A stretch of DNA of 64,000 bases, taken from the NCBI GenBank assembly GCA_018806915.1, contig JAGKQI010000105.1, positions 3,658,001 to 3,722,000 on the forward strand, given 5' to 3'. The stretch's first letter is position 1, and every line of letters starts with the position of its first letter. Shown one piece after another: positions 21,643-33,155 of the stretch. Below the pieces are notes generated by a model. That model was not told where the DNA came from. It made no database searches and worked only from the letters and a program-made list of their open reading frames with translations. Source of the stretch: Phytophthora colocasiae. Lineage: Eukaryota > Oomycota > Peronosporomycetes > Peronosporales > Peronosporaceae. Position numbers and translations under genes: made by a program.

Positions 21643-23485
21643 TTAGAACTCGAAGATCTCCCGATAGACAATGTTTTTGGTGTGTACGTTCCCGTCTTCG
21701 TCGATCGCTTCCGGGTCCACGGCTATCTTGATCGCCTTCCGTGAAGTCACCCTCGACAACGCGACATACAGCTGTCCATGCGCAAACACAGGAGACTCAA
21801 GGTAGATCCCTACGTGGTGGATAGACTGCCCTTGAGCCTTGTTGATCGTCATCGCAAACGCCGGAACCACAGGAAACTGTTTTCGCCGAAGCTTGAACGG
21901 GAATTCCTTGTCGTCGTCTTCATTGTAGAAGATGATGCGCGGAATGAATACTCGCTTGCCCTTGAACGGCCCAGACATAATCGTAGCTTCAATGCTTCGC
22001 TCACGCAGTGACACCACTCGGAGTCGTGTTCCGTTACGCAACCCTGCGTCGCTATTCAGGTTGCGAATCATAATGATCGGAGTTCCAACTTTCAATACAA
22101 TCCGGTGTGGCGGGATACCGGAGAAATTCAGAGAGTTCAAGAACTCTGGCTCAAACATGTTTGGATCCGCTACACCTTCCAGACTGTTAACAGAGAGGTA
22201 CTCTTTTGTTTCTCCTGATAGACGTTCCGAGACCATGTCGTTAATTCGCCTCACACTCGCGTTCGTAGGTGCCAAAATGGCTCGTTCAACGAAGTAGTCA
22301 TCCGGAAGATTACCGTCACCAGCACCAGGATACACTGCATCAATTAGCGCATTGACATTGCGCTTCCGCCTGTTCTCATCCGGATCATCAACACCTCCAT
22401 CAGCAGATGTTTCCGCTGGTGGTAGAAGATTGAAGTTTGGAGGTGCTTCCATGTCTTCGCTCTCTTTGGTTTCTTCGTCATCCCATCGATCATCCCCTCG
22501 TGTGCCTGGTATAATGCACATGTCAAGTGGAAGACAAATGTCGTTCTCACTGATATCGGAGTTCACTGGATATCGACCCTCCCCAATCTGAAGCAAGAAG
22601 TCGGAAAACTCTGCCAATTCAGCGGCGCTTGCTGGGTCCGGAGCCGTCTGAACACGCATATTCTCCGTCAGACGCACTTGTCGTAGATGGCTCCACAGTG
22701 GGGAAGACTTGAAGCAAGCATCCAACGTTTCTGCCCGAGTAGCATCCTTCAACACAGGCAGGATCTGTCGATGATCTCCAACCTTGCCTCCGAATGGCTC
22801 CAACTCGTTCTTCATAATATCCCGGAACGACCGATCCACAGCTTCGAAACACGCTCGATTCATCATAGGAGCTTCGTCCCAGATGATTAAACTTGCCTTG
22901 CGGATCAGTTTTGCCTTCTGGCTCTGCCAAGACAGACTACATGTTAAAAACTCGGACAGTTTAAGCGGAATCCGAAATGTAGAATGTGCCGTGTGTCCTC
23001 CTGTCAACAACGTCGCTGCGATTCCACTGGAAGCCACTGCTATCGCCACCTTTCTCTGTAGACGGACATGAGCAAGTATCTGCTCCAGCAAGAACGATTT
23101 ACCAGTTCCACCTGGGCCGTCCACAAAAAACAGCTTTCGTCCACCGACTGGGTGGTGGACAGCTTCGATGACTTGGTCAAAAATGTCTTTCTGGATGTGG
23201 TTCATCTGATCCGCAAGCGTCGCCGTTCTCTCAAGGTCGTCCGGTTCGTACGCGGCTACCTCCTGTGCGACGATATCCATAGGATCCGCAGACTGGCGTG
23301 CGACTTCGTCAGAAACGTCGCTGTACGTTTCGAGACCAGGAAGTCCATTCATACGCAGCGTTTTTCCGTTCGAAATCAGATAGTCCGCCAGCCACATCAG
23401 GCACTTATACTCTGCCATGCGCAAGCTGACTTCCTCGTCACGGTCAATGTTGTTTAGTGCGTCTCTTCCCTGGATGGATCTGAAA
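21643..23485 (-). pseudogene. Helitron helicase domain (PIF1-like), unit I
   Basis: C-terminal half of the Rep-helicase. Walker A FVDGPGGTGKSFLLE lies at about 23090-23130, Walker B IIWDEAPMMN follows, and the C-terminal motif VPAFAMTINKAQGQSIHHVG plus YVALSRVTS is of the PIF1/RecD superfamily 1B type. This domain unwinds DNA during rolling-circle transposition. The frame ends in a normal TAA at 21643. It is separated from Rep by loss of one A in a run at 23482-23485 (four A's here, five in unit II). Confidence 0.85.
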
Positions 23486-25595
23486 AGTCTTCTGACAAAT
23501 CCTTCTTAAACCTATCCCACAGAGCAGCGGCATGGTCGGGTAGCGAGTAAACCAAAATGATTCCCAAAAGTTGGCGCAAAGCAGATGGCATCTTATACGA
23601 AACTGCCTCCGCTAAGCATTCTTCCCACTCTTGATCATTCTCCAGGTACCCAGCAGCCAGTGCTGCGTCGTGAAAGGTATCATACACCACTCCATTCACT
23701 GTGCGAATATCTTCGAATGATTGGGGTGACCGCCGATGGCACAGTAGAAGTCGAAGGTAAAACCGCTCTGGGTCTTGTGGCGAGACGTGCACCAATCTAC
23801 CCAGCGAAGCAACGTATCTTCTGTACGGTACCCAATACTTCAAACGGTCATCCCACCTGTACTTCACCGGCACATCCTTGTACAACAAATCAGCGGTTCC
23901 TTCTGGGTCTTGCATGCGCAGGTTGAAAAACGCTGTCAATTTCGTTCGATCTCCTCGGCAGACTAAATTCTGAAGCTGTGGAGTCGTTGCATGATCTCGA
24001 TACGTGACCAGACTCATTCCTTCCAGGTGGATAGGAAGAGTCACAACGGCATGTGATGAAGCTTGTGTGGGAAATCCGAACAGTCGCATGCAAGCCTCTA
24101 CCGGAGACATATAACGACCCAGTAAGTACTGAAGAATCTCGTTCGCCTGAATTTCCTCTCCTTCAATAGTGATCGTCGTCATATCCGAACTTTTGTAGAC
24201 ATACTTGTAGATGTACTTCACCGCCTTGTTTGTAGCGCATACTTCCACGTTGATGTGACAGTCATATTTCTGCGATAGGAATGGGTTGTAAGCTACGACC
24301 CACTGGTTGATCTTTGCGTTATCCCACACCTTCCCCTTGTGCCTCAGAATTCCTTCAGGACGACGACGTCTCTTGTACGTAGGATACTTATCCTCAGCCA
24401 TTATCGTTTCTTCTGCGAACCGTTTGGGGAATTTCTTGGAGCATTTACCGTTCTTCATGCAGGGACAGTTGGGATTTTGTTGCCCACAGGGACCGTGCAA
24501 CATATTTGAAATGACGGTTTCATAGAGCTCAGGGTGTGGCTCCTTGTCTGGTAGCTCGGCTGAGGTCAACCGGTCGACATCCTCCGCTGTTGTGGGCTTG
24601 TCTTCCGGTCGCATAATCAGCAGGATATGGGCGTGTGGTAGACCACGTTTTTGGTATTCCACCACGTGAACCCGGGCAGCTACAATACCCAGCAGGCCTT
24701 CGTCGAGGTCCTTGTTGAGGGCCTTCAGCTTCTGCATGAACACACTCGCAACAATGTCCGGTCGATCAGATGCCTTCTCTCCACGTCTAAGATTTTCCTT
24801 GATTTCAGGCCAGTTCGGGTTACACGTCATGGTGATGAACAGATTGGGTGCACCCGTCTCTCGAACTATAGCCATTGCATCCAGGAAACGCTGGTACATG
24901 TAGCGCGGCCCTCCCGTAAAGGTTGGAGGTATAATAACCTTACGGCCGATGTTTTCTGCTTCAGGTTCAGCTGGATCTACCCCTGTGTCCCCTGGCTGTC
25001 GTGTAGTAGTCGTAGACCTACGTTGTGCCTCTTCTTCATTTGCAGCCACTCTGTGTACATCGACAGATTCGTTCCGCAGGGCATCGGTGAGACCTTGCAG
25101 TGTTTCCAATCTGTACTGAAGTTGGTTCTTTTCTATGAACCGCAGGCGTTCTTGCTCACACTTGGCCCATTGGTCCACACAATACTGCTGGGTCAGGCGA
25201 CCTCCTCGGAGAATGAGAGAATTGCTCGCAGTTCGGTCATGAAGAATATACGATTCGTACTCTCGGAGTGACATCGTCCGTGGATTACCGTTTCTGTCCA
25301 CGGGGTCACCCACATACGGAAGATCATATGTCCATCCTGGCTCTCCGTACGGAAACAGTAGAGGGTATTGAAGTGGATCGTAGCTCTCACTCGTTTCATA
25401 AATTCGTTTGAAGCCTCCCTGACTGGTGTTTAAGATGATATCTCTGTGCTCGGCCGCAGCTCGATCAATAATGATAGCTGCCACTTCGGAGGCAGTGGGT
25501 ACATTGTGGGTACCCGGATTTTTGTTCCGCGCCACATGCAATCGAAGCCGGAGGTCCTCATCGCGAGGGAGAAACTCATTGAGACGCAGTGCAGG
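23454..25595 (-). pseudogene. Helitron Rep (HUH) domain, unit I
   Basis: The frame runs from the Gypsy E3 junction to 23454. The HUH metal-binding motif is GLPHAHILLIM (HAH at 24627-24635). The nuclease Tyr motif follows at KYIYKYVYK (about 24190-24222). A Cys-rich stretch (CGQQNPNCPCMKNGKCSKKF) sits between them. Rep nicks and joins single strands at the Helitron ends. The N-terminal part of the same protein lies beyond E3 at 33487-34793. The end of the frame is altered by the 23482-23485 frameshift. Confidence 0.85.
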
Positions 25596-25600
25596 GTTAT
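25596..25600. repeat. Target site duplication of Gypsy E3, left copy
   Basis: GTTAT, repeated at 33482-33486. The uninterrupted site in unit II (around 62932) has it once. Confidence 0.95.
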
Positions 25601-26012
25601 TGTAACGGGGTTACACGGCGCTGCGCGCCTTGGCTACAATAGGTGTGGTATACACCATCCAGGTCACAAGTCACAGATCCGTGTACGACACATAGTGTTT
25701 CTCACACGTCACATATGTAGCCAGTTGCTGGCTGTTAGCTCAGAGCCACACATTACATTTGATTAGGATTTAGTATGTTAGATACTAAATCCGTTACATT
25801 CAGGATTAGGGCAATAAAATAAATAAAAATCAGTTTGCATTTCACATACTTAGTGTTAGTTCCTTTATTATAGGGACACTGATTGTGAGAGTCCCGTATT
25901 TAGTGGACTACTTGGTTCTTGTATAGAACCGAAGGCTAGTGCCTTGCAAGCAGGACTCTACGAGTCAACCCAACTTCCTCTGTGCCGTGCACACCTACGC
26001 AGCCCCGCTGCA
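25601..26012 (+). repeat. E3 5' LTR
   Basis: Starts TGTAACGGGGTTACACGG and ends CCGCTGCA; 412 bp. TCTGGTAGCAC (primer-binding-like) follows directly. Confidence 0.95.
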
Positions 26013-26069
26013 TCTGGTAGCACTTGTAGTCAATCCAACTCCTGAGTTGAAGACTGTTTCTCTGTGAGA

Positions 26070-27040
26070 ATGGAGCCAGAAGCATACGCTCACTTGACTC
26101 CGAGTCAGCGGGACACGCTTAACAAGCTTACGTCCTTGCTGGGCCCTGAAGGTATGGCGCACCTTGCGTCTCAAGGGCCGGAGGCCGTCAACGCGCGCCT
26201 GGAGGCATTTGCCTCGTACGAGAACGCTCTCGTTGAGCACATTCAGCGGAATGTAAAAGGAGTTAATCCCGCTCCGAGAGCTAAGCCCGTCACGCTCAGC
26301 GTGAAGACCTTTCACGGGCACGAAGGAGAGAACCTCCTATTGTGGACCCGAGAGGTCGAAATGGCCATGGGGGCCGCTATGCTCCAGTTGGAAGGCCAAC
26401 GCGTGGCGTTCGCCATCTCTAAGCTCGAAGGTCGAGCACGAGAATGGCCTTGACGTCTGGGACGTCGGTAGAAATGGCCTTCCCCACTTGGGGTGAGCTT
26501 AAGGCCAAACTTACGCAAGTGTTTGCTCCACCTAACCAGGCGTATCGCGTGCGGTCACGCTTCCTCGCTTGCCGACAGGGCAAGAAGGACCTGGTGGACT
26601 ATGTCCAAGAGCTGCGCACGCTCATTGCCGGCATGGCTGCCGATCCTCTACCTGAGGTGGTCACTGTGACTATCTTCATGGAAGGTCTGAGAGCTGGCGT
26701 GGCCAGGACGGAGGCATTCCGTCAGAATCCTCGCACCTTCGAGGACGCTGTTAGCGTGGCATTGAATGCTGAACACAACTTTAAGTTGTCGAGGGTCGGT
26801 GCTAATAGCACAGGGTCCGGGGGACCCGAGCCCATGGACCTCAGCTATGCTGAAGATGAAGTAGCAGAGCTACGAGCTGCAGTGCAGCGTATAAGCACTC
26901 GTCGGTGCTACACGTGTGGTAGTCCCACACACCTGAGGCCCAACTGCCCTCTGCGCAAAGAGCGCGCCTGCCAGACTGGCCGCAACCCTGCCGCGAGTCC
27001 CGTTTCGGGCTCTGCCCAGGGAAACGACGGCTCCCAGTAG
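26070..27040 (+). pseudogene. E3 Gag with CCHC zinc knuckle (one frameshift)
   Basis: Start ATG at 26070 ([17 protein letters not shown]). The retrotransposon gag domain spans roughly residues 70-220 ([39 protein letters not shown]). The C-terminal knuckle CYTCGSPTHLRPNCP binds nucleic acid. One base is missing at about 26448, which shifts frame after GRAREWP; the second frame runs to TAG at 27038. E2 has the same deletion, while E1 is intact there. A programmed frameshift is unlikely for that reason. Product would be the virus-like particle protein. Confidence 0.85.
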
Positions 27041-27078
27041 ACGCGGGGCGGTCTACTGGGAAAGAACTGAGTTCTGCA

Positions 27079-28095
27079 GTGCGTGGGAGGCACTGGGGCT
27101 CAGCCCCGAAGAGCTCCGTGCTCTTGAACACGGAACGTGTGAGCAAGCAGGGCTTGCTGGTCGTCCATGTGGACGTGAAGGGCTTCGAGAAGCCGTGGAT
27201 CGTGTTGATCGATTCAGGAGCGTCTGGCAACTACGTCAGACGCTCCACCGTTGAGGGTAGTCAGCAATATGCTGAGGCGCTTCGAGCGCGAAGAGGTGAC
27301 ACCGTCACTGTCCGTCTAGCGACGGGCGTCCGTGTCACGACAGCCAAGGTCCCCATGGACCTACGGCTGAAGTTCCTGGACTTCGACAGCGTGGAACGCT
27401 GCTTGGTCTTGGACCTAGATTCGAGGTACGACCTCATCCTTGGTATGGCGTGGCTGGAGCGCCACGAGCCATGGATTGACTGGAGGTCGAAGACCTTAGG
27501 TGCTACGCACTTCTCTCCTAGTGGAGCTTTGGCGAGTCATGAACCCACCTCTGCTAGGAAGCAGAAGCGCTACTGGCGCGAGCATCGAGCCGAGTCGGCA
27601 ATGATGCTGGAAGTCGGTGTGTCCGAGTTAGTGGACAGCACCGAGTGCGAGGACCGCAGTCCTGTTGAGCGCATAGCGCTGGTTGACAGTGAGTCAACGT
27701 GTGGGCAAAGCTCACGTAACCCCTGTGGGGCGGCACGTACTCCGCCGAGTGACGCCGGTCATGGACCGTCACTGGATGCCGATGGCATCGGGCCTTACCA
27801 GGCCGTGAACTGTGGGGCGGCACGTACTCCGTCGAGTGATACTGGTCGTGGACCAAGTCGATCGCTGAGTGTCTCTGACACTGGACCTGTTACGGTCATT
27901 GATTGTGCAGCGGCACGTACTGCGCTGAGCGACATCGGTCATCGACCGAGTGGATCGCTGAGTGTCTCTGACACTGGGCCGGGTGAGTCCGAAACCTGTG
28001 CGACGGCACGTACTCCGTCGAGTAGACGTTCGTCGGCTAGACGACGACGTCGTAAGGCCCTTTGGTCGAGACGCTCTGCGTCGAGTCATCCGTGA
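27079..28095 (+). CDS. E3 aspartic protease and linker
   Basis: A retropepsin-like domain with LIDSGASGNYV at about 27205-27240 (catalytic DSG) and LILGMAWLERHEPWIDW downstream cleaves Gag-Pol in the family. An unusual Ser/Thr/Arg-rich linker follows with repeated GRGPSRSLSVSDTGP-like units, each about 20 residues (roughly 27740-28000). It then changes frame into the RT part at about 28062-28095. The true start is unclear: the nearest in-frame ATG is 27079, and gag ends at 27040 in another frame. Confidence 0.8.
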   Translation: MRGRHWGSAPKSSVLLNTERVSKQGLLVVHVDVKGFEKPWIVLIDSGASGNYVRRSTVEGSQQYAEALRARRGDTVTVRLATGVRVTTAKVPMDLRLKFLDFDSVERCLVLDLDSRYDLILGMAWLERHEPWIDWRSKTLGATHFSPSGALASHEPTSARKQKRYWREHRAESAMMLEVGVSELVDSTECEDRSPVERIALVDSESTCGQSSRNPCGAARTPPSDAGHGPSLDADGIGPYQAVNCGAARTPSSDTGRGPSRSLSVSDTGPVTVIDCAAARTALSDIGHRPSGSLSVSDTGPGESETCATARTPSSRRSSARRRRRKALWSRRSASSHP

Positions 28096-30138
28096 CGTCG
28101 AGTGCCGACGTACAGGAGGGCTGTGAGCAGCTATACACTCTGGTTGATGGGGTGGACGGCAGTGCCGAAGGCAGCGTCCTGCTGGACGAGCTGCCGAGTG
28201 TTGACAAACTCCTTGAGCTAGAGGAGATGTCGTTCGCCGACTTTGGCGATACTTTGAAGACTGGCGAGCTCGCCGAGGTGGTCATCGTTCGACCTGAAGA
28301 AGAGTTAAACTCATCGTCCGTCGTGGACGAGTCCGTCTTGGCCGACGTCAAGAAGGCGTTGAACGCCAGGAGTGGATCGGAGATCCTCAAGAATCCCTCG
28401 GATCCCTTCCACTCCTTGCTGAAGGAATATGGAGACGTTGTCTCGAAGGAACCACCGAGTGGCCTGCCTCCCGACCGAGGCGTTCGTCATGAGATCGACT
28501 TAGTTCCCGGAACTAAATACTGCGTGACCCGGCAGTGGCCTCTTCCTAAAGAGCAATGCGACGTCATTGACACCTTATTCCGTGCGAAGCACGCGGCGGG
28601 TCTCGTGCGCGAGAGCAAGTCTCCGCATTCCGCGCCAACATTCTGTGTCAGAAAGCCGAATGGCAAGTGGCGTATCGTTCACGCTTTTAACAAGCTCAAC
28701 GCTGCCACGATTCCGGCGCAGACGCCGATTCCTAGGAAGGATGTTCTTCAGAACAACATGGTGGGCTATGTATAGTGCACTCGACTAAGTCGATGGCTAC
28801 TATCAGCTGCTCATGCGAGCCAGTGATATTCCGCTTACAGCGGTGAGCACCCCGAGCGGTATGCTCTGGGAGTGGCTCGTCATGCCCCAAGGGCTCTCGA
28901 ACGCGCCCGCAACGTTCAATCGTCTAGTGACGCAGCTGTTCAGGCCCCTGCGGGCATTCGCACAAACGTACTTTGACGACGTGTTCGTCCACAGTCAGGC
29001 CGAACACGGCAAGACTGACGTTGAGGTGCACGTGGAACACGTGAGAGCTGTGCTCGAGTGCATGCGCACGAACAAATTGTACGCCAACGCAGACAAGTGC
29101 GTCTTTGGCGCGGAAGAAATCCCCTTCCTAGGGTGCTTCATTGGGAAGCATGGCCTTCGTGCTGATCCAGCAAAGGTCAAGGCCATTGTGGATTGGCCGG
29201 TTCCCTTGAACCAGAAGGACTTGCGTAAGTGGCTGGGCTTGGCCAACTACTTGCACAAGTATAGCGAGAACTACGCTGAGTTGGCTCGGCCACTGACGGA
29301 TCTCCTTAAGAAGGATGCCGAGTGGGTATGGCGTGCCGAGCACGAGAATGCGTTCACTTGTATCAAGGATAGCCTGCTTCAGGCACCGATACTGGCGCTG
29401 CCAGACCCCGCTCGTCCGTTTATCGTCGTCTGTGACGCCTCGGACTTTGCCATCGGCAGTGCTTTGCTACAAGCGGACGCCGAAGGGCGCGAACGCGTCA
29501 TTGCGTTTGAGTCTCGACAGCTCAAGGCTGCTGAGAAGAACTATCCAGTTCATGACAAGGAGCTACTTGCGATGAAGTACGCTCTCGTCAAATTCAGGGT
29601 TCACCTGCTCGGCTCCAAGCCGTTTGTGATCTACACGGATCATGCGTCACTACGCACAGCGACGCAGTCGCCTCACCTCTCGCAGAGGATGGCCCGATGG
29701 CTCTCCTTCTTTGCGGAGTATAACTTCGAGGTGAAGTACAAGCCTGGCAGGCAGAACGTCCTCGCTGACGCGTTATCACGTCGCCCGGACTATGAGTTAT
29801 CTCATGTCACCTCGGTGACGTCGTCCGTGACGGACATGGTTCGAACCGCGTATGCTCAGGACGTCTCTTGTGTCGCGCTGCTTCAAGCTCTAGGGAGCGA
29901 TGAGTTCAAAGGCTCAAAGATGACTCTGTCACGATGCCTAAAAGCGAGCCTCCAACGCTATAGCCTGGAAGGCGGTCTGCTGTACTACAGCACGGGTCAG
30001 GATGACCCACCACGAGTGGTGGTTCCTCACGATGAGGATCTGAAGTACCGTATCCTCTATGAGGCCCATGACACACCCACAGGCGGCCACCTCGGTCGCG
30101 AGAAGACGTACGGCTCGGCGAGCTCCATGTACTGGTGA
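28062..30138 (+). pseudogene. E3 reverse transcriptase and RNase H
   Basis: 28062-28775 carries the protease-RT linker and the first RT blocks (KPNGKWRIVHAFNKLN), then shifts frame at NNMVGYV-stop. A TAA follows at about 28788. From 28813 RT resumes with the palm (YFDD at 28969-28980, catalytic), then the thumb and RNase H (DASDFAIGSALLQ with the first Asp at 29433; FESRQLKAAEKNYPVHDKEL; YTDHASLRT; NVLADALSRRPDY). The integrase zinc-binding region begins before the stop at 30136-30138 (TGA in place of TGG in the MYW context). The NNMVG frameshift is present in all three copies. Confidence 0.85.
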
Positions 30139-31765
30139 CCGAAGATGTACAAGTGGGTCAGCACATATGTGCGCACGTGCGAGACGTGTCAGCGGGTTAA
30201 ACCCTCGCCGCATGCGGCTGCGCCTTTGGCGAGCTTACCTGTACCATCTGGGTGTTGGTAGTCCATGAGGATGGCCTTTGTGTTTGGCCCGCTGAAGGAC
30301 TCGGCGGGCAACACGGGCGTGGTGGTCTTTGTTGACCGTCTGAGCAAGATGGCTCACCTGGCGGCTGTGCCGGACACCGTCGATGGCGCTGGGACAGCGA
30401 CGATATTTATTGATCGGGTCTTCCGCCAGCATAGGCTGCCAGAGACCATTGTCTTGGATCGAGACCCCCGTTTCACGGGTCACTTCTGGACGTCCGTCTT
30501 TAAAATGCTTGGCCCTCGACTGGACATGTCCACGGCGGATCATCCGCAGACCGACGGTCAGACCGAGCGCGTAAATCGCGTCCTGGAGGACATCCTCCGC
30601 AGCGTATGCGCTGAAACGCCGAAGCGTTGGAGCGCTATGCTCCCTCTCGTTGAGTTCTTAATGAACAATGCGGTGCATGCCTCGACAGGCTTCACCCCGT
30701 TCTACGTGAACGGCTTTGCGCATCCGCGCGTCCCGCTCACTCCGCCACGCGGTGGCCTAGGGCTTAGTGGGGGAGAGGCTGTGCCGTCGCTCGACTCCGA
30801 GCTTGCTGATATCAGCCCTTCTGCTGTGCGTAAACAAGTCGATGACTTCCTCTCGGTGAGATTGAGCGTATTGCGCCGTGTACGTGACGCGATGGCTGAA
30901 AGCCAAGACGTTCAGAAGGAACAAGCTGATGCAAAAGGTAGAAGCAATGTATGGGAATTTAAGGTCGGTGACCAGGTTTTATTAAACGCTAAGAACCTAC
31001 CTACACATGCAGTGTCAAGTGTCTTTAAGACGAAATTGCGTCCGCGTTTCATCGGACCATTTACGGTCGTGGCCAAGAAGGGCCTGGCATACAAGCTTGA
31101 CTTGCCAAAGCGGATGCGAACACACCCGGTGTTCTACGTCGGCTTGCTTAAGCCATATCGGGACCCCGCGGGGGTGAGCGCGGAGGCGCTGGCACCGACG
31201 ACACGTGCCCAGGCTGCGTCATCTGCAGCAGTAACGCCACCTGACCCCGCAACTCAGCGAGCTGAAGCTCCTGCTGATGCAGGCGAGCGGTCAGGGACTG
31301 AGGCCCTTCGAGCCAAGCCATTCGGCTCTCGATCTCCTCCATGTCGTGGGCGAGACGGGCATGCGAATGCCAAACACTCTCGACGTTCCCTTGAAGGGAC
31401 TGAGTCTGACTCTGGAGAGTACCGATCGAGTGATCGAGTTGGTACCAGGCGCGATGCGACAGATAGCGCTCGTCACACTCATCAAGTACGGCGTTCCGCA
31501 GCGAATCGGCCTCCTCCGCCGTTGCTCGATGAGCAGGGGACTCCCCACTACCATGGAGCGCCTGATGGCGCGGCGTCGCCACCGTAGTCAAAACCAGTAT
31601 CTGGTGAAGTGGCGTGGATATCCTCATTCCCAAAACTCGTGGGAGTTTGAAGGGCCCCTGAGGCAGGACTGCCCTGACGTCGTGGACGCTTTTGATCGCG
31701 AAGATAGGGGGCGCCCGAAGGGCTCGAGGTCGACCACTCGGTCGACACCCGCTTCTCACCACTAG
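30139..31765 (+). pseudogene. E3 integrase and chromodomain
   Basis: The zinc-binding half (CETCQRVKPSPH) precedes a TAG at about 30258. The core continues at 30265 with VDRLSKMAH, LDRDPRFTGHFW and HPQTDGQTERVNR, the D, D and E catalytic positions. C-terminal LRPRFIGPFTVV and HPVFYVGLLKPY follow, then a Pro/Ala/Arg linker. The chromodomain (NQYLVKWRGYPHSQNSWEFE, ending PDVVDAFD) at about 31586-31700 is in another frame after a 2-base deletion near 31555. A chromodomain places the element in the chromovirus clade and would direct integration to marked chromatin. Confidence 0.85.
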
Positions 31766-33155
31766 TGTGAGAAGCTGACGGACTAGCAGCCGAGCTCAGG
31801 CTCTGGTCCGTGGCTGGCACAGCCAGCGAGTCTCCCTCGGAGACTGAAGGAGCATCCTGCGAAGCAGGGATAGTGGCCTGAGAGGGAGCCACTGCCGTCG
31901 TGTGACGAGGAAAGCGGCCGGGCCGCACGCGTATCTTCGCGTACTGGAAGAGTAGACCTCGGGCGAGGCGGACGTCCACCTCGGCGCAGCTCTCCATGAG
32001 CCGGTCAAACGACGCGAGCTTCCGTGAAGCCTCGGCCCAGGTGGCCACATGGACCATGTAGTCCCGGGTGGTCTCTCCGGTTTGGAGCAGGAGTGGATAA
32101 GTCCTCATCTGAGGCACAGACTCCCGTCGTCGTTGCTTATCTAAGCGTTGCCGATACTCGGCGAGTGTGCACACCTGCAGGGTCAGGAAACGCTCATGGA
32201 GCCCCTGTCGCTGCTGAGTCTCAGCCACCGTAAGTGGAGGATCGCCTATGGCGTAACCATGCAGGTTTGGCTGCGCCATCAACTGCTTCACCTGCTCGGC
32301 AGGGTCGCGAGGCTCGAAGCCGTAGTCGCGCCGCGACGAAGTCCCCACGATGTCCCGTTGGACCGGTCGACGTGACTCTGGAGCACCGCTCATGGAAGCC
32401 TCCTGTGCCTCATCCAGAGGGTTGGTGATCGCGTTTTCGACTCCCTTGAGTGACTCTGGCTCATCGCAAGCAGGAAGCGGTGGTGCGTTGCGCAACGCGT
32501 TGAGCACGAGGCTCGAAGGTCCCTCCGGGAACGGATTGGGCTGCCGCAGCTGCCGAGGAATTGAATACCGACGCGGATCGCGTGGAGAGCGCAGCTCAGT
32601 TCGGGTCGTCCGATGGCTCGCAGGAGCAGGAGACGCATGGGCATCGCCCTGTTCGGACTCCTCGTAGTCCACTTCGACCTCGCCTTCCTCCGTAGGAGAG
32701 CGACGTGGGTCGCGCGTCGGCGACGCTGTCGTGTACTCGAAGGGTGAGCCACCGCCACCACTTGACGTCGGGCTGGCCTTGAACATCGCTCCGTAGCGAA
32801 GGCGAGACGCCGCGAAATACTCCGAAACGGAGAGCGTGAGAGGAGCCGAGGGCTCAGACCGGAAAGCGCTGAGGCGCTGGGGCGTAGACGCCTGGTCACT
32901 GGACACCTCAGGAGCGGTTGGCTCGCTGGGGAGAATTGGAGAATGTGCTCGTTGAGCCAGCGCGCCCGCGCACTCTCGTTGAGAGATTTCTTTTATCGGA
33001 AAGTTGCCGGTGACAGGCCTTGACAAGGCAGTTATGTCTACAGTTGTAGATACTCCGTATCCACGGTTTGGTGGGGGAGGGTGTAACGGGGTTACACGGC
33101 GCTGCGCGCCTTGGCTACAATAGGTGTGGTATACACCATCCAGGTCACAAGTCAC
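31148..33155 (-). CDS. Antisense ORF of Gypsy E3 (unknown function)
   Basis: A 535-codon minus-strand frame (33155-31548) lies between integrase and the 3' LTR. The first ATG is inside the LTR (33153-33155), and later Met codons are possible. Homologous sequence continues in a second frame to 31148 with a coiled-coil-like segment (LTARLHQQELQLAELRGQVA). In E1 the two frames are one, and the split in E3 is due to a 2-base deletion. The product is Pro/Ser/Arg-rich at the N-terminus with a more ordered middle (residues ~330-420: TLAEYRQRLDKQRRRESV, RLARGLLFQYAKIRVRPGRF). No family is recognised. Between E3 and E1, 10 of 14 codon differences in a 64-codon stretch are silent in this frame. Antisense ORFs at this position are known in some plant Gypsy elements; relation to those is not shown. 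Confidence 0.6.

Noticed and set aside
24651..25271. 206-codon plus-strand frame inside the Helitron (also at 61986-62606)
   Set aside because: It lies opposite Rep, which has clear HUH and Tyr motifs. Conservation between units is explained by recent duplication.
26430..26460. Programmed frameshift in gag
   Set aside because: E2 and E3 share a one-base deletion, but E1 is in frame at that point and no slippery heptamer with a downstream structure is evident.
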